From NCBI RefSeq assembly GCF_004912155.1, contig NZ_STGX01000010.1:26223-90222 (forward strand): a stretch of DNA of 64,000 nt, given 5' to 3'. Made by a program: the position numbers and the translations under genes. Shown here piece after piece: positions 22,135-33,989 of this stretch. Below the pieces are notes generated by a model. It ran no database searches. It had not been told where the DNA came from and saw only the letters and a list, made by a program, of their open reading frames with translations. Each line of letters begins with the position of its first letter. Positions within the stretch are counted from its first letter, which is position 1. The DNA comes from Glycomyces paridis. GTDB lineage: Bacteria > Actinomycetota > Actinomycetes > Mycobacteriales > Micromonosporaceae.

Positions 22135-23514
22135 GTGACCACTCACGCAACCCCGGATGCCGACGTCATCGTCGTCGGCGCGGGACCCGGTGGTTCGGCC
22201 GCGGCCTACCACCTGGCCTCCCGGGGCCTCGACGTCATGCTGCTGGAGAAGACCCGGTTCCCGCGCGAGAAGGTCTGCGGCGACGGGCTCACGCCCCGAG
22301 CCGTCGCGCAGCTGCTCAAGATGGGCGTCGACACCTCCGAGTCCGCCGGCTGGCTCCGCAACCGGGGCCTGCGCGTGGTCGCCGACGGCGCCTCCATCGA
22401 GCTCGACTGGCCGACCCTGGAGGACTTCCCCGACTACGGCCTGACCCGCACGCGCCTGGACTTCGACCAGATCCTCGCCGACCGCGCGGTCGCCGCCGGT
22501 GCCGAGCTGCGGTGCGGCGTCAAGGTCACCGCCCCGGTCTTCGACCTCGCCGGGCGCGTCTGCGGCATCACCGCCGTCGAGGACGGCGAGACCGTGACCT
22601 ACAAGGCCCCCTTGGTGATCGCCGCCGACGGCGTCTCCGGGCGCCTCGCGCTCGCCCTGGGCCTCAAGCGCGACGAGGGGCGCCCGATGGGCGTCGCGGT
22701 CCGCCAGTACTACCGGTCCGAGGCCAAGCACGACGACGACTACCTCGAATCCTGGCTGGCCCTGCGCACCGCCGCCGAACCCGACGTCCTGCAACCGGGC
22801 TACGGGTGGATCTTCGGCCTCGGCGACGGCCGTGTCAACGTCGGCCTCGGGGTCCTCAACTCCTCGGCGGGCTACCAGAACACCGACTACCGCGGCCTCC
22901 TGCGGGACTGGCTCGCGAACACCCCCGAGGAGTGGGGCCTCACCGACGAGGCGAACGCCGACGGGCCCGTACGCGGGGCCGCGCTCCCCATGGGCTTCAA
23001 CAGGACCCCGCACTACAGCCGCGGGCTCATGCTCGTGGGCGACTCCGGCGGCATGGTCAACCCCTTCAACGGGGAGGGCATCGCCTACGCCATCGAGGCG
23101 GGCGAGGTCGCCGCCGAGACCGCGGCCGAGGCGCTGCGGGCGCCGAGCGTGCCCCGCCGCGAGGCCGTCCTGCGCACCTACGCCGAGCGCATGGACCGCC
23201 TCTGGGGCTCCTACTACCGCATGGGCGGGATCTTCGTGCACCTCATCGGGCAGCCCGCCGTGATGAAGCTGTGCACCGAGCACGGGCTCAAGCGCCCCGC
23301 GCTCATGCGCGTGGTCCTCAAGCTCCTGGCGAACCTCACCGACCGGCCCGGTCGGGACGTCGCCGACCGGATCGTCAACGGGATGCGGGTCGTCACTCCA
23401 GGCCTCGGCCGCACCCGGCTCCCCGGCCTCGCGAGCCGGACCGCAAGCCATACCGCCAGGGCCGACGCACGGCCCGTGGGCGTCACCACTAGTGCCACCG
23501 AAAGGAGGGTCTGA
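22135..23514 (+). CDS. Geranylgeranyl-reductase family FAD oxidoreductase (probable menaquinone side-chain reductase, MenJ-like)
   Basis: A 459-residue flavoprotein. The N-terminal dinucleotide motif is VIVVGAGPGGSAAAYHLASR, followed by LLEKTRFPREKVCGDGLTPR with the family PxxKxCGDG signature, and the second FAD motif MLVGDSGGMVNPFNGEGIAY. These enzymes saturate isoprenoid chains; in actinobacteria MenJ reduces one menaquinone isoprene unit. Placement 4 bp before nuoA and beneath the same Rex-controlled promoter argues for a menaquinone substrate. The C-terminal 60 residues (after about 400) are extra and Arg/Ala-rich. GTG start with GAGAGG upstream. Peripheral membrane location expected. Confidence 0.85.
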   Translation: MTTHATPDADVIVVGAGPGGSAAAYHLASRGLDVMLLEKTRFPREKVCGDGLTPRAVAQLLKMGVDTSESAGWLRNRGLRVVADGASIELDWPTLEDFPDYGLTRTRLDFDQILADRAVAAGAELRCGVKVTAPVFDLAGRVCGITAVEDGETVTYKAPLVIAADGVSGRLALALGLKRDEGRPMGVAVRQYYRSEAKHDDDYLESWLALRTAAEPDVLQPGYGWIFGLGDGRVNVGLGVLNSSAGYQNTDYRGLLRDWLANTPEEWGLTDEANADGPVRGAALPMGFNRTPHYSRGLMLVGDSGGMVNPFNGEGIAYAIEAGEVAAETAAEALRAPSVPRREAVLRTYAERMDRLWGSYYRMGGIFVHLIGQPAVMKLCTEHGLKRPALMRVVLKLLANLTDRPGRDVADRIVNGMRVVTPGLGRTRLPGLASRTASHTARADARPVGVTTSATERRV

Positions 23515-23518
23515 GCAC

Positions 23519-23878
23519 ATGCAGGTCTATGTGCCGGTCGTGATCATGTTCGCGATCGGACTCGGCTTCGGCGTCGTCTCGGTGGTCGCCTCGCGCATCA
23601 CCGGCCCCCACCGCAGGAACCGCGCCAAGTACGACCCTTACGAATGCGGCATCGAGCCGGCGCCCACGACCGCGGGTCCGACGAAGTTCCCGGTGAAGTT
23701 CTACCTCACCGCGATGCTGTTCATCGTCTTCGACATCGAGATCATCTTCCTCGTGCCGTGGGCCGTCCACCACGACGTCCTCGGGATCTTCGGGTTCTGG
23801 GCCGTCATCATGTTCATCGCCGCGCTGTTCGTCGCCTACGCCTACGAATGGCGTCGCGGCGGACTGGACTGGGACTGA
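23519..23878 (+). CDS. nuoA: NADH-quinone oxidoreductase subunit A
   Basis: A 119-residue membrane subunit at the junction of peripheral and membrane arms of complex I. Three hydrophobic helices (about 2-24, 62-82, 90-110) and the conserved loop KYDPYECGIEP bearing the quinone-site Cys. ATG at 23519 preceded by AAAGGAGGG. It begins 4 nt after the reductase stop and opens a 14-gene nuo run. Confidence 0.96.
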   Translation: MQVYVPVVIMFAIGLGFGVVSVVASRITGPHRRNRAKYDPYECGIEPAPTTAGPTKFPVKFYLTAMLFIVFDIEIIFLVPWAVHHDVLGIFGFWAVIMFIAALFVAYAYEWRRGGLDWD

Positions 23879-23887
23879 GATTCCGAC

Positions 23888-24523
23888 ATGGGTGTAGAAG
23901 AGAAACTCCCGCAGGGCATCATCCTCACCACCGTCGAGGCGCTCGTCAACTGGACGCGCAAGTCCTCGATGTGGCCCGCCACCTTCGGCCTCGCCTGCTG
24001 CGCCATCGAGATGATGGCCACCGGCGCCGCCCGCTACGACACCGGCCGCTTCGGCATGGAGGTCTTCCGGGCCTCCCCGCGCCAGGCCGACCTCATGATC
24101 GTGGCCGGGCGCGTGAGCCAGAAGATGGCGCCGGTGCTGCGCCAGATCTACGACCAGATGCCCGAGCCGAAATGGGTGCTGTCGATGGGCGTGTGCGCCA
24201 CCTCCGGCGGCATGTTCAACAACTACGCGATCGTCCAGGGCGTTGACCACGTCGTGCCCGTGGACATGTACCTCCCCGGCTGCCCGCCCCGCCCCGAGAT
24301 GCTCCTGGACGCGATCCTCAAGCTCCACGAGAAGGTCCAGCACGAGCCCCTCGGCGAGAAGCGCCGCCAGGCCCTCGCCGACCTCCCCGAGCCGGTCGTC
24401 AAGCCCGGCGCGATGCCCTCCTCCTACCGCTTCAACAAGCAGCGCAAGAAGGAGTGGACCGAGGCGGTCAAGGCCGGGAACGAGGAGCAGCTGCGCATCC
24501 GGAAGGGGGTGGCGAAGCGATGA
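23888..24523 (+). CDS. nuoB: NADH-quinone oxidoreductase subunit B
   Basis: A 211-residue subunit carrying the terminal 4Fe-4S cluster N2. Ligand motifs: [10 protein letters not shown] (tandem Cys), [10 protein letters not shown] and LPGCPPRPE. The C-terminal tail after about residue 165 is longer than in the second copy at 54648. Its stop overlaps nuoC (ATGA). Confidence 0.97.
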   Translation: MGVEEKLPQGIILTTVEALVNWTRKSSMWPATFGLACCAIEMMATGAARYDTGRFGMEVFRASPRQADLMIVAGRVSQKMAPVLRQIYDQMPEPKWVLSMGVCATSGGMFNNYAIVQGVDHVVPVDMYLPGCPPRPEMLLDAILKLHEKVQHEPLGEKRRQALADLPEPVVKPGAMPSSYRFNKQRKKEWTEAVKAGNEEQLRIRKGVAKR

Positions 24524-25161
24524 GCGACCAGGAACAGGGTCTGTTCGGCGTCGCCGGGACCGGCGACACCTCCGGGTTCGGCGGCCTCGTCCGCCAGAGC
24601 CCGAGCACGTTCGAGCTCGTCTCGACCGCCGCCCCGCTCGGCGGCTACTTCGACGAAGTTGTAGGCGCCCTTCGGGAACTGCTCGGCGAGGACGTCGCCC
24701 GCGCCGTCATCGTCGACCGCGGCGAGCTGACGATCCACATCGCGCCCGACCGCGTCGCCGAGGTCTGCAAGACCATGCGCGACGACGAGGGGCTGCGCTT
24801 CGAGCTGTGCTCCTCGGTGTCCGGCGTGGACTACCCCGACCAGCGCAACCGGCTCCACGTCGTCTACCACCTGACGTCGATGACCTACCGCCGCAACGTC
24901 CGCCTGGAGACCGCCGTCGGCCTCGACCACCCCGTGGTCCAGTCCGTCACGGCCGTGTACCCGACCGCCGACTGGCAGGAGCGGGAGGCCTACGACATGT
25001 TCGGCGTCGTCTTCGAGGGCCACCCGCACCTCACCCGCATCCTCATGCCCGACGACTGGGAGGGCCACCCGCAGCGGAAGGACTACCCGCTCGGCGGCAT
25101 CGCGGTCGAATACAAGGGCGCCCACATCCCGCCGCCGGACGAACGGAGGTCCTACAAGTGA
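24520..25161 (+). CDS. nuoC: NADH-quinone oxidoreductase subunit C
   Basis: A 213-residue hydrophilic Q-module subunit. Family signature [19 protein letters not shown] and [28 protein letters not shown] at the end. The first 50 residues are a variable extension. ATG at 24520 overlaps nuoB; stop overlaps nuoD (GTGA). Confidence 0.96.
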   Translation: MSDQEQGLFGVAGTGDTSGFGGLVRQSPSTFELVSTAAPLGGYFDEVVGALRELLGEDVARAVIVDRGELTIHIAPDRVAEVCKTMRDDEGLRFELCSSVSGVDYPDQRNRLHVVYHLTSMTYRRNVRLETAVGLDHPVVQSVTAVYPTADWQEREAYDMFGVVFEGHPHLTRILMPDDWEGHPQRKDYPLGGIAVEYKGAHIPPPDERRSYK

Positions 25162-26525
25162 CCACTACCGACTCTGCTTCCTTCACGGCTCCGCAGGCGG
25201 ACGCGGACGGCACCGACGCCTATGCGGCCGAACGCGACACGACCGAAGGCCGCGTCTACACCGTCACCGGCGGCGACTGGGACGAGCTCGTCGCCTCCGT
25301 CGACCCGGTCTCCGAAGAGCGCCTCATCGTCAACCTCGGCCCCCAGCACCCGTCCACGCACGGCGTGCTCCGCCTGGTCTGCGAGCTCGAAGGCGAGACC
25401 GTCCGCTCGGTGCGGCCCATCGTCGGCTACCTCCACACCGGCATCGAGAAGAACCTCGAATACCGCAACTGGACCCAGGGCACGACCTTCGTGACCCGCG
25501 CCGACTACCTCGCGCCGATCTTCAACGAGACTGCGTACTGCCTCGCCGTCGAGAAGCTCCTCGGCGTCACCGTGCCCAAGCGCGCCGACGTCATCCGCGT
25601 GATCATGATGGAGCTCAACCGCATCAGCTCCCACCTGGTGGCCCTCGCGACCACCGGCATGGAGCTCGGCGCGCTCTCGATGATGATCTACGGCTTCCGC
25701 GACCGCGAGAAGATCCTCGACATCTTCGAAGCCGTCTGCGGCCTGCGCATGAACATGGCCTACGTCCGCCCCGGCGGCGTCGCCCAGGACCTCCCCGCCG
25801 ACGGCGTCAAGATGATCCGCGAGTTCGTCGACTACATGCCCAAGGGCCTCGACGACTACGAGGGCCTGCTCACCGGCAACGTCATCTGGCAGGAGCGCAC
25901 CCAGGGCGTCGGCTACCTCGACGTCTCCGGCTGCCTCGCCCTCGGCGTCACCGGCCCCGTGCTCCGCTCCGCCGGACTCGCCTGGGACCTGCGCAAGACG
26001 CAGCCGTACTGCGGCTACGAGGAGTACGACTTCGAGGTCCCGACCCACAACGGCGCCGACGCCTGGGCCCGCTACGTCGTCCGCCTCGACGAGATCCGCG
26101 AGAGCCTCAAGATCATCAGTCAGGGCCTCGACAAGCTCGAACCGGGCCCGGTCATGGTCGAGGACAAGAAGATCGCCTGGCCCGCCCAGCTCGCCCTCGG
26201 CGGCGACGGCATGGGCAACAGCCTCAACCACATCAGGCACATCATGAGCCAGTCGATGGAAGCCCTCATCCACCACTTCAAGCTCGTCACCGAGGGCTTC
26301 CGCGTCCCGGCCGGGCAGGTGTACACCGCGATCGAGGCCCCCCGCGGCGAACTGGGCATCCACGCCGTCTCCGACGGCGGCACGAGGCCGTTCCGCGTCC
26401 ACATGCGCGAACCCTCCTTCATCAACTTGCAGTCGATCCCCGCGCTCGCCGAAGGCGGCCTCCTGGCCGACGTCATCGCCGGCGGCGCCTCGCTCGACCC
26501 CGTCATGGGAGGTTGCGACCGGTGA
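25158..26525 (+). CDS. nuoD: NADH-quinone oxidoreductase subunit D
   Basis: A 455-residue 49-kDa subunit forming the quinone pocket with NuoB. Signatures: [25 protein letters not shown], the NRISSHL segment, and the C-terminal [20 protein letters not shown] 50-residue N-terminal extension precedes the core. GTG at 25158 follows GGAGG and overlaps nuoC. Confidence 0.97.
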   Translation: MTTTDSASFTAPQADADGTDAYAAERDTTEGRVYTVTGGDWDELVASVDPVSEERLIVNLGPQHPSTHGVLRLVCELEGETVRSVRPIVGYLHTGIEKNLEYRNWTQGTTFVTRADYLAPIFNETAYCLAVEKLLGVTVPKRADVIRVIMMELNRISSHLVALATTGMELGALSMMIYGFRDREKILDIFEAVCGLRMNMAYVRPGGVAQDLPADGVKMIREFVDYMPKGLDDYEGLLTGNVIWQERTQGVGYLDVSGCLALGVTGPVLRSAGLAWDLRKTQPYCGYEEYDFEVPTHNGADAWARYVVRLDEIRESLKIISQGLDKLEPGPVMVEDKKIAWPAQLALGGDGMGNSLNHIRHIMSQSMEALIHHFKLVTEGFRVPAGQVYTAIEAPRGELGIHAVSDGGTRPFRVHMREPSFINLQSIPALAEGGLLADVIAGGASLDPVMGGCDR

Positions 26526-27220
26526 ACTACCCGGAGAAGATCCGCGAGCAGGCCGAGGCCATCCTCGTCCGCTACCCCGAAGGCCGCGAGCGCTCCGCGC
26601 TCCTGCCGCTGCTGCACCTCGTGCAGTCGCACGACGGGTACGTCTCGGACGACGGCATCGCCTTCTGCGCCGAGATCCTCGACATCACCAAGGCCCAGGT
26701 GCAGGCGGTGTCGACCTTCTACACGATGTACAAGCGCGAGCCGGCCGGCGACTGGCTCGTCTCGGTGTGCACCAACACCCTCTGCCGCGCCAAGGGCGGG
26801 CAGCAGGTGTTCGACGCCCTCAGCGCCGAACTCGACGTCGACCACGACCAGACCACGCCCGACGGCAAGATCACGCTCGAACACGCCGAGTGCCTCGCCG
26901 CCTGCGACTACGCGCCGGTCGTCACCGTCAACTACGAGTTCTTCGACGACGTCGACGAGGACAAGGCGCTCGACCTGGTCCGCGAGCTCAAGGACGGGCG
27001 CCGCCCGATCCCCAGCCGCGGCGCACCCCTGTGCACCCTCCGCGAGATCTCCGTGCAGCTGGCCGGGTTCGACGAGGAGCGCACCGCCGGACTCGAAGGC
27101 AACGCCCAAGGCGACGCGACCCTCGCCGGCGCCCGCCTCGCCGCCGAGGCCGGCATCACCGCGCCCCCGTCCGACCCCGCCGCCCCGCTGCTCGCCAAGA
27201 CACCCGAGGAAGCGAAGTGA
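26522..27220 (+). CDS. nuoE: NADH-quinone oxidoreductase subunit E (24 kDa)
   Basis: A 232-residue thioredoxin-fold subunit with the 2Fe-2S cluster N1a; ligands in [13 protein letters not shown] and [11 protein letters not shown]. The C-terminal 45 residues are Ala/Pro-rich and not part of the fold. GTG at 26522 overlaps the nuoD stop (GTGA), with GGAGG eight bases upstream. Confidence 0.96.
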   Translation: MNYPEKIREQAEAILVRYPEGRERSALLPLLHLVQSHDGYVSDDGIAFCAEILDITKAQVQAVSTFYTMYKREPAGDWLVSVCTNTLCRAKGGQQVFDALSAELDVDHDQTTPDGKITLEHAECLAACDYAPVVTVNYEFFDDVDEDKALDLVRELKDGRRPIPSRGAPLCTLREISVQLAGFDEERTAGLEGNAQGDATLAGARLAAEAGITAPPSDPAAPLLAKTPEEAK

Positions 27221-28548
27221 GCGTTACCGTGCCAGCTCCCAGGCGGCCCCGCGAGGACGTCCTCAACAAGCTCAAGCCCGTCGTCACCAAGCGCTGGATG
27301 TCCCCGGGCGCGTGGAAGATCGACGTCTACGAGCAGCTCGACGGCTACAAGGCCCTGCGCAAGGCCCTCGGTTACTCGCAGGCCGACCTCATCTCCTTCA
27401 TGAAGGAGTCGGGCCACCGCGGCCGCGGCGGCGCCGGGTTCCCCGTCGGCATGAAGTGGCAGTTCGTGCCCGACGACGGCCAGGAGCACTACCTCGTCGT
27501 CAACGCCGACGAAGGCGAGCCGGGCACCTGCAAGGACCTGCCGCTCATGATGAACGACCCCCACGCGCTCATCGAGGGCGTCGTCATCGCCTCCTACGCC
27601 ATCAAAGCCAGCCGCGCGTTCGTGTACGTGCGCGGCGAGGCCATCCACGCCGCCCGCCGCCTGCGCAACGCCGTCCGCGAAGCCAAAGAGGCCGGCTACC
27701 TCGGCAAGGACATCCTCGGCTCCGGCTTCGACCTCGACGTGGTCATCCACTCCGGCGCCGGCGCCTACATCTGCGGCGAGGAGACCGCCCTCCTCGACTC
27801 CCTCGAAGGCAAGCGCGGCCAACCGCGCCTGCGCCCGCCCTTCCCCGCCACGCACGGGCTCTACAACAAGCCGACCTGCATCAACAACGTCGGCTCGATC
27901 GCCGCCGTCCCGCACATCGTGCTCGGCGGCGCCCAGTGGTGGAAGGACCTCGGCTCCGAGAACGCCGCGGGCACGATGATCTACTCGCTCTCCGGGCGCG
28001 TCAAGCACCCCGGCCAGTACGAGTGCTCGCTCGGCACCACGCTGCGCGAGCTCATCGAGCTCGCCGGCGGCATGGAGGACGGGCACGAGCTCAAGTTCTT
28101 CACGCCCGGCGGCTCCTCGACCCCGATGCTCTCGGCCGACTCCATCGACGTCCCGCTCGACTTCGACAACGTCGCCAAGGCAGGGTCCATCCTCGGCACC
28201 ACCGCGGTCATGATCTTCTCCGACCAGGACTGCCCCGTCGTCTCCTGCTGGCGGTGGCTGAAGTTCTACCAGCACGAGTCCTGCGGCAAGTGCACCCCGT
28301 GCCGCGAGGGCAACTACTGGATGGTCCGCGTCTACGAACGCATCCTCTCCGGCACCGGGTCCATCGGCGACCTCAAGCTCCTGGAGAGCGCCTGCAAGAA
28401 CCTCCTCGGCCGGTCCTTCTGCGGCCTCGGCGACGGCGCGACCTCCTGCGTCACCTCCTCGCTGAAGTTCTTCCGCCAGGACTACCTCGACTACATCGAG
28501 GGCCACAAACCAGCCCTCTTCGACGCTGAGAAGATCGGAGCGCACTGA
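27217..28548 (+). CDS. nuoF: NADH-quinone oxidoreductase subunit F (51 kDa, NADH-binding)
   Basis: A 443-residue catalytic subunit binding NADH, FMN and 4Fe-4S N3. Motifs: [13 protein letters not shown] (NADH/FMN), [32 protein letters not shown], and the cluster ligands [12 protein letters not shown] with a distal Cys in [11 protein letters not shown] at 27217 overlaps nuoE. Confidence 0.97.
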   Translation: MSVTVPAPRRPREDVLNKLKPVVTKRWMSPGAWKIDVYEQLDGYKALRKALGYSQADLISFMKESGHRGRGGAGFPVGMKWQFVPDDGQEHYLVVNADEGEPGTCKDLPLMMNDPHALIEGVVIASYAIKASRAFVYVRGEAIHAARRLRNAVREAKEAGYLGKDILGSGFDLDVVIHSGAGAYICGEETALLDSLEGKRGQPRLRPPFPATHGLYNKPTCINNVGSIAAVPHIVLGGAQWWKDLGSENAAGTMIYSLSGRVKHPGQYECSLGTTLRELIELAGGMEDGHELKFFTPGGSSTPMLSADSIDVPLDFDNVAKAGSILGTTAVMIFSDQDCPVVSCWRWLKFYQHESCGKCTPCREGNYWMVRVYERILSGTGSIGDLKLLESACKNLLGRSFCGLGDGATSCVTSSLKFFRQDYLDYIEGHKPALFDAEKIGAH

Positions 28549-28549
28549 C

Positions 28550-31024
28550 ATGACCGATCAAGTCACGTTCACCATCGACGGCGTCGAAGTGACGGTCCCC
28601 AAGGGCACCTTGATCATCCGGGCCGCCGAGCAGCTCGGCATCGAGATCCCCCGCTTCTGCGACCACCCCCTCCTCGAACCCGCCGGGGCCTGCCGCCAGT
28701 GCCTCGTCGACGTCCCCGACATGGGCAACGGCCGCGGGATGCCCAAGCCCGCCGCCTCCTGCACCACCACCGCGATGGAGGGCATGGTCGTCAAGACCCA
28801 GCACTCCAGCGAGGTCGCCAAGGAGGCGCAGGAGGGGATCATGGAGTTCCTCCTGATCAACCACCCCCTCGACTGCCCCGTCTGCGACAAGGGCGGCGAA
28901 TGCCCCCTCCAGAACCAGGCCATGAGCACCGGGCGCACCGAGACCCGCATGGAGGCCAAGGACAAGCGCCACTACAAGAAGGCGCTCCCGATCTCCTCGC
29001 AGGTCCTCCTCGACCGCGAGCGCTGCGTGCTGTGCGCGCGCTGCACCCGCTTCTCCGACCAGATCGCAGGCGACCCCTTCATCGAGCTGATGGAGCGCTC
29101 CGCCCTCGAACAGGTCGGCGTGTACGAGGACGAGCCGTTCGAGTCCTACTTCTCGGGCAACACCGTCCAGATCTGCCCGGTCGGGGCCCTCACCGGCACC
29201 CAGTACCGGTTCCGCTCCCGGCCCTTCGACCTCGTCTCCAGCCCCAGCGTGTGCGAGCACTGCTCGGCCGGCTGCGAGCAGCGCTCCGACCACCGGCGCG
29301 GCAAGGTCATGCGCCGCCTCGCCGGCGACGAGCCCGCCGTCAACGAGGAGTGGAACTGCGACAAGGGCCGCTGGGCCTCCTCCTACATCGAAGCGGCCGA
29401 CCGCATCACCAAGCCGCTCGTGCGCGAAGCGGACGGGTCCCTGCGCGAGGCCTCCTGGCCCGAGGCCCTGCGCCGCGCCGCCGCCGGGCTCACCGGCGAC
29501 GCCGCGGGCCGCGTCGGGGTCCTCCCCGGCGGCCGCCTCACCGTCGAGGACGCCTACGCGTACGCCAAGTTCGCGCGCATCGCCCTCGACACCAACGACA
29601 TCGACTTCCGCTCCCGGCCGCACTCCACCGAGGAGGCCGAGTTCCTCGCCCACGCCGTCGCCGGGGTCTACCCCTCCAGCGGCGCCGTCACCTACGAGGA
29701 CCTCGAGAAGGCGCCCGTCGTCCTCACCGTCGGCATCGAAGTCGAAGAGGAATGCCCGATCGCCTTCCTGCGCCTGCGGAAAGCGGTCAAGGCCCACGGG
29801 CAGCGCGTCCACGTGGCCGCGCCCTTCGCGACCCGCGGCACCCGCAAGCTCGGCGCGAACCTCATCGAGACCCTCCCCGGCGAGGAGGCCGAACTCCTCG
29901 ACGGCTGGGCCCGCGGCGGCTACGTCCGCGACGCCCTGAACGAAGAGGGCGCGGTGATCCTCCTCGGCGAGCGCCTCGCCACCGTCGAAGGGGCCTTCTC
30001 CGCGGCCGTGCGCCTCGCCAAGGCCACCGGCGCCCGCCTCGCCTGGATCCCCCGGCGCGCCGGGGACCGCGGCGCGGTCGAGGCCGGCTGCCTCCCCGGG
30101 CTCCTGCCCGGCGGCGGCCTCGCCTCCTACGCGGCCGACCGCGAGCAGCTCGCCGAGTACTGGGGCGTCGAGTCCCTGCCCGGCGGCGACGGCCGCGGCG
30201 CCTGGGACCTTCTCCAGGCCGCCGCCGACGGCGAGATCGACGCCCTGCTCATCGGCGGCGTCGACCCGTACGACTTCGCCGACGCGCCCGCCGTCGAAGC
30301 GGCCCTGTACGCCGCCCGCTTCGTCGTCTCCCTGGAGATCCGCCACTCCGCGGTCACCCGGGTGGCCGACGTGATCCTGCCGGTCGCACCGGTCACCGGC
30401 AAGGCCGGGGCCTACTTCGACTGGGAGGGCCGCCTGCGGACCTTCGACACCGTCATCGACTCCGACCTCATGAGCGACCACGCGGTCCTCGACGCGCTCG
30501 CCGACGCCATGGGCTTCAAGCTCGGCCTCGCCGAGACGCGCACCGTCCGCGCCGAACTCGCCGGGCTCCCCGACCCGATCACCCGCCAGGAGGCCCCGGA
30601 CTGGGCCGCCGACAAGCCCGCCCACGCCGGTGAAGACGGCAAGGCGGTCCTCGCGACCTGGCGCCAGCTGCTCGACGGCGGCTCCATGCAGGAGAACAAC
30701 CCGCACCTGGCCGGCTGCGCGCCGGACCCGGTGGTGCGCTTGAGCGCGGCGACGGCCAAGGCCATCGGCGCGACCGAGGGCGCCGGGGTCACCGTCTCCA
30801 CCGCGATCGGCGGGATCACGCTGCCGCTCGCGGTCACGGCCATGCCCGAGGGCGTGGTGTGGCTGCCGCAGAACGCGCCCGGCCGCGGGATCTACCGCCA
30901 CCTGGGCGCGGGCTCCGGCGACGTGGTCACCATCAAGGCCTACCCGAACGTGCCGCGCCCGGCCGGGCAGGGCGACGCGTCGCCCGCCGACGCCGGGGAC
31001 GAGATCAAGGCGGTCAACTCATGA
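28550..31024 (+). CDS. nuoG: NADH-quinone oxidoreductase subunit G (75 kDa)
   Basis: An 824-residue iron-sulfur subunit. Ligand groups in order: 2Fe-2S ([16 protein letters not shown]), N5-type [30 protein letters not shown], and an extra CEHCSAGC ... NCDKG set for the N7 cluster, which only some bacteria keep. The C-terminal part is the molybdopterin-oxidoreductase-like domain without catalytic function. ATG two bases after the nuoF stop. Confidence 0.97.
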   Translation: MTDQVTFTIDGVEVTVPKGTLIIRAAEQLGIEIPRFCDHPLLEPAGACRQCLVDVPDMGNGRGMPKPAASCTTTAMEGMVVKTQHSSEVAKEAQEGIMEFLLINHPLDCPVCDKGGECPLQNQAMSTGRTETRMEAKDKRHYKKALPISSQVLLDRERCVLCARCTRFSDQIAGDPFIELMERSALEQVGVYEDEPFESYFSGNTVQICPVGALTGTQYRFRSRPFDLVSSPSVCEHCSAGCEQRSDHRRGKVMRRLAGDEPAVNEEWNCDKGRWASSYIEAADRITKPLVREADGSLREASWPEALRRAAAGLTGDAAGRVGVLPGGRLTVEDAYAYAKFARIALDTNDIDFRSRPHSTEEAEFLAHAVAGVYPSSGAVTYEDLEKAPVVLTVGIEVEEECPIAFLRLRKAVKAHGQRVHVAAPFATRGTRKLGANLIETLPGEEAELLDGWARGGYVRDALNEEGAVILLGERLATVEGAFSAAVRLAKATGARLAWIPRRAGDRGAVEAGCLPGLLPGGGLASYAADREQLAEYWGVESLPGGDGRGAWDLLQAAADGEIDALLIGGVDPYDFADAPAVEAALYAARFVVSLEIRHSAVTRVADVILPVAPVTGKAGAYFDWEGRLRTFDTVIDSDLMSDHAVLDALADAMGFKLGLAETRTVRAELAGLPDPITRQEAPDWAADKPAHAGEDGKAVLATWRQLLDGGSMQENNPHLAGCAPDPVVRLSAATAKAIGATEGAGVTVSTAIGGITLPLAVTAMPEGVVWLPQNAPGRGIYRHLGAGSGDVVTIKAYPNVPRPAGQGDASPADAGDEIKAVNS

Positions 31025-32340
31025 ACGATCCGATCTGGCTGATGCTCGTCAAGGGCGTCCTGGTCTTCGTGGTCCTGGTCCTGTTGGTGCTGTTCACCAT
31101 CTGGTACGAGCGGCGCGTCGTGGCGATCATGCAGGTGCGGCCCGGCCCGAACCGGAACGGCCCCTTCGGGCTGCTCCAGTCGCTCGCCGACGGCCTGAAG
31201 CTGGCGTTCAAAGAGGACGTCATGCCGCGCACCGCCGACAAGGTCGTGTTCATCGCGGCCCCCGTCATCGCGGTCACCTGCGCGTTCACGGCCTTCTCGG
31301 TGATCCCCTTCGGTCCCGAGGTGAACGTCTTCGGCGTCGAGACGGCCTTGCAGCTCACCGACTTCGAGGTGAGCGTCCTGGTCATCCTCGCCTGCTCGGC
31401 GCTCGGCGTGTACGGCATCGTCCTGGCGGGCTGGGCCTCCGGCTCGGCCTACTCGCTGCTGGGCGCCCTGCGCGCCGCCGCGCAGGTGATCTCCTACGAG
31501 ATCGCGCTCGGCCTGGCCGTGCTCGCGGTGTTCTTCCAGTCGCAGCTGCTGTCGACCGGCGCGATCGTCGAGGCGCAGGCCGAAGGCCTGCCGCTGACGA
31601 TCGGCTCGCTCGAACTGACGCTCCCGGGCTGGTACTTCATCATCCTCGCCCCGAGCTTCGTGATCTTCGTGATCGCGATGGTCGGCGAGACGAACCGCGC
31701 CCCGTTCGACCTCCCCGAGGCCGAGTCCGAGCTGGTGGCGGGCTTCGCGACCGAGTACTCCAGCCTGAAGTACGCCTCGTTCTTCCTCGCCGAGTACGTC
31801 AACATGGTCACGATGTCGGCCCTGTGCGTCACGCTGTTCCTCGGCGGCTGGGCCGCGCCCTTCCCCGACGCCTGGTGGCCCGCGGCCAACGAGGGCTTCA
31901 TGCCCCTCATCTGGTTCTTCGCGAAGGTCCTGGCGTTCCTGTTCTTCTACGTGTGGCTGCGCGGCACCCTGCCGCGCCTGCGCTACGACCAGTTCATGCG
32001 CCTGGGCTGGAAGGTCCTCGTGCCGGTCTCCCTGGTGTGGCTCATGGTCCTCGCGGCCATGAACATCGGCCTCGACGCCGGCAACGGTCTCACCACCCGC
32101 ATCGCCTTCGCGGGCGGCGCGGCCATCGTGGTCATGGCCCTGATCTTCTTCTGGCCCAGCCGCAAGCAGTACGAGGAGCCGGCCGAGCCCGACGCCGGCA
32201 TGGGCGGCTTCCCAGTGCCGCCGCTCGACCTCGCCGTCCCGCCGAGCCCCCGGGCCCTCAAGGAGCTCCAACCCGCCCGCGCCGCCGCGGCGTCCGACGA
32301 GGACGCCGCTGCCGCGACCAGTGAAAAGGGGGAAGCGTAG
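31021..32340 (+). CDS. nuoH: NADH-quinone oxidoreductase subunit H
   Basis: A 439-residue membrane subunit at the quinone-channel entrance, about eight helices. Signatures: [35 protein letters not shown], and the loop [20 protein letters not shown]. The last 60 residues are a hydrophilic, Pro/Ala-rich tail. ATG overlaps the nuoG stop. Confidence 0.97.
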   Translation: MNDPIWLMLVKGVLVFVVLVLLVLFTIWYERRVVAIMQVRPGPNRNGPFGLLQSLADGLKLAFKEDVMPRTADKVVFIAAPVIAVTCAFTAFSVIPFGPEVNVFGVETALQLTDFEVSVLVILACSALGVYGIVLAGWASGSAYSLLGALRAAAQVISYEIALGLAVLAVFFQSQLLSTGAIVEAQAEGLPLTIGSLELTLPGWYFIILAPSFVIFVIAMVGETNRAPFDLPEAESELVAGFATEYSSLKYASFFLAEYVNMVTMSALCVTLFLGGWAAPFPDAWWPAANEGFMPLIWFFAKVLAFLFFYVWLRGTLPRLRYDQFMRLGWKVLVPVSLVWLMVLAAMNIGLDAGNGLTTRIAFAGGAAIVVMALIFFWPSRKQYEEPAEPDAGMGGFPVPPLDLAVPPSPRALKELQPARAAAASDEDAAAATSEKGEA

Positions 32341-32907
32341 ATGTCCGGTTTCGCCAAAGGCTTCGGCGTCACCTTCTCGCACATGTTCAAGCCGAAGGTG
32401 ACGGTCGACTACCCGGAGGAGCCCTCGAAGCTCCAGCCGCGCTACCACGGCCGGCACGTGCTCAACCGCCACCCGGACGGCCTGGAGAAGTGCATCGGCT
32501 GCGAGCTGTGCGCCTGGGCCTGCCCCGCCGACGCGATCTACGTCGAGGGCGCCGAGAACACCGAGGCCGAGCGGTTCTCGCCCGGCGAGCGGTACGCCAA
32601 GACCTACCAGATCAACTACGCCCGCTGCATCTTCTGCGGCCTGTGCATCGAGGCCTGCCCGACCCGCTCGCTCACCATGAGCAACGAGTACGAGCTGGCC
32701 CGCGACGACCGCCGCGACCTCATCTTCACCAAGGAGGAGCTGCTCGCGCCGCTCATCGAGGGCATGGAGCAGCCGCCGCACCCGATGCGCCTGGGCGACA
32801 GCGAGAAGGCCTACTACGAGTCAGGCCCGACGAACCCGGGCGCCTCCGAGGGCGCCGAGTTCTCCCTGACGGAGATGCTCGCGCAGACCAAGAGGGGGCA
32901 GCAGTGA
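32341..32907 (+). CDS. nuoI: NADH-quinone oxidoreductase subunit I
   Basis: A 188-residue ferredoxin-like subunit with two 4Fe-4S clusters (N6a/N6b): [12 protein letters not shown] and [13 protein letters not shown]. The ATG directly abuts the nuoH stop. Confidence 0.97.
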   Translation: MSGFAKGFGVTFSHMFKPKVTVDYPEEPSKLQPRYHGRHVLNRHPDGLEKCIGCELCAWACPADAIYVEGAENTEAERFSPGERYAKTYQINYARCIFCGLCIEACPTRSLTMSNEYELARDDRRDLIFTKEELLAPLIEGMEQPPHPMRLGDSEKAYYESGPTNPGASEGAEFSLTEMLAQTKRGQQ

Positions 32908-33683
32908 TCGACCTCGCGCAGACCGTCGCCGCCGACGCCTCGTTCGGCGAGGCGCTGTTCTTCTGGATCCTCGCGCCGATCGCGCTCGGCGGGGCCGTCG
33001 GCCTCGTCCTCGCCCGCTCGGCCATCCACGCCGCGCTCATGCTCGCCATCACCATGATGTGCCTCGCGGTCTTCTACATCATGCAGTCCGCGCCGTTCCT
33101 CGGCTTCGTGCAGATCATGGTCTACACCGGCGCGATCATGATGCTGTTCCTGTTCGTGCTCATGCTCTTCGGGCGCGACTCGAAGGACTCGATGTTCGAG
33201 ACCCTGCGCGGGCAGCGGTTCCTCGCGGTGCTCCTGGGCATCGGCCTGGCCGCCCTGCTCGCCTCGGGCCTCGCCCGCGCCGTCTCGGGCCTCACCGTCG
33301 CCGCCGACCCCGCCTGGGCCACCGGCGCCCAGACGAACGTCGAGGCGATCGCCGAGGCCCTCTTCTCGACCTACCTGTTCCCGTTCGAGATCGTCTCCGG
33401 CGTCCTCACCGTCGCCGCCGTCGGCGCCCTCATGTTCGCGCACGTCGCCAAGAAGGGCGGCCACCGCGGGCAGAAGGAGCACAGCCGCGAGCGGTTCGCG
33501 CCCGGCGTCTACCCCGGGCCCAAGCCCGGCCCCGGCGTCTTCGCGAACTCGGACTCGACCGCGACCCCGGCGCTGCTGCCGGACGGCACCATCGAGCCCG
33601 AGAGCCTCTCGGACTACGTGCCGCCGCGCCAGCTCACCGCCGCCGAAGCGGCCCCGAAGCACACCGAAGGGCGGGACCTATGA
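32904..33683 (+). CDS. nuoJ: NADH-quinone oxidoreductase subunit J
   Basis: A 259-residue five-helix membrane subunit. Conserved [20 protein letters not shown] segment in TM3. After about residue 180 comes a hydrophilic tail ([20 protein letters not shown] and on) that is usual in actinobacteria but absent in E. coli. GTG at 32904 overlaps nuoI. Confidence 0.95.
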   Translation: MIDLAQTVAADASFGEALFFWILAPIALGGAVGLVLARSAIHAALMLAITMMCLAVFYIMQSAPFLGFVQIMVYTGAIMMLFLFVLMLFGRDSKDSMFETLRGQRFLAVLLGIGLAALLASGLARAVSGLTVAADPAWATGAQTNVEAIAEALFSTYLFPFEIVSGVLTVAAVGALMFAHVAKKGGHRGQKEHSRERFAPGVYPGPKPGPGVFANSDSTATPALLPDGTIEPESLSDYVPPRQLTAAEAAPKHTEGRDL

Positions 33684-33979
33684 ACCCGGAGTACTACCTC
33701 ATCCTCGCCTCGATGCTGTTCTGCATCGGCGCCGTCGGCGTCCTGGTGCGGCGCAACTCCATCGTCGTGTTCATGTGCGTCGAGCTCATGCTCAACGCCG
33801 GGAACCTGACCCTGGTCACCTTCGCCCGCACCACCGGCACCATCGACGGGCAGGTGATGGCCTTCTTCGTGATGGCCGTGGCCGCCGCCGAAGTCGTCGT
33901 CGGCCTGGCGATCATCATGGCGATCTACCGGTCCCGGCGCTCCGCCTCCGTCGACGACGCCAACCTCCTGAAGGCCTAG
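33680..33979 (+). CDS. nuoK: NADH-quinone oxidoreductase subunit K
   Basis: A 99-residue three-helix subunit, MrpC-like. The buried glutamates used in proton transfer are visible in [14 protein letters not shown] and [17 protein letters not shown] overlaps the nuoJ stop. Confidence 0.97.
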   Translation: MNPEYYLILASMLFCIGAVGVLVRRNSIVVFMCVELMLNAGNLTLVTFARTTGTIDGQVMAFFVMAVAAAEVVVGLAIIMAIYRSRRSASVDDANLLKA

Positions 33980-33989
33980 AGGGGACTCA

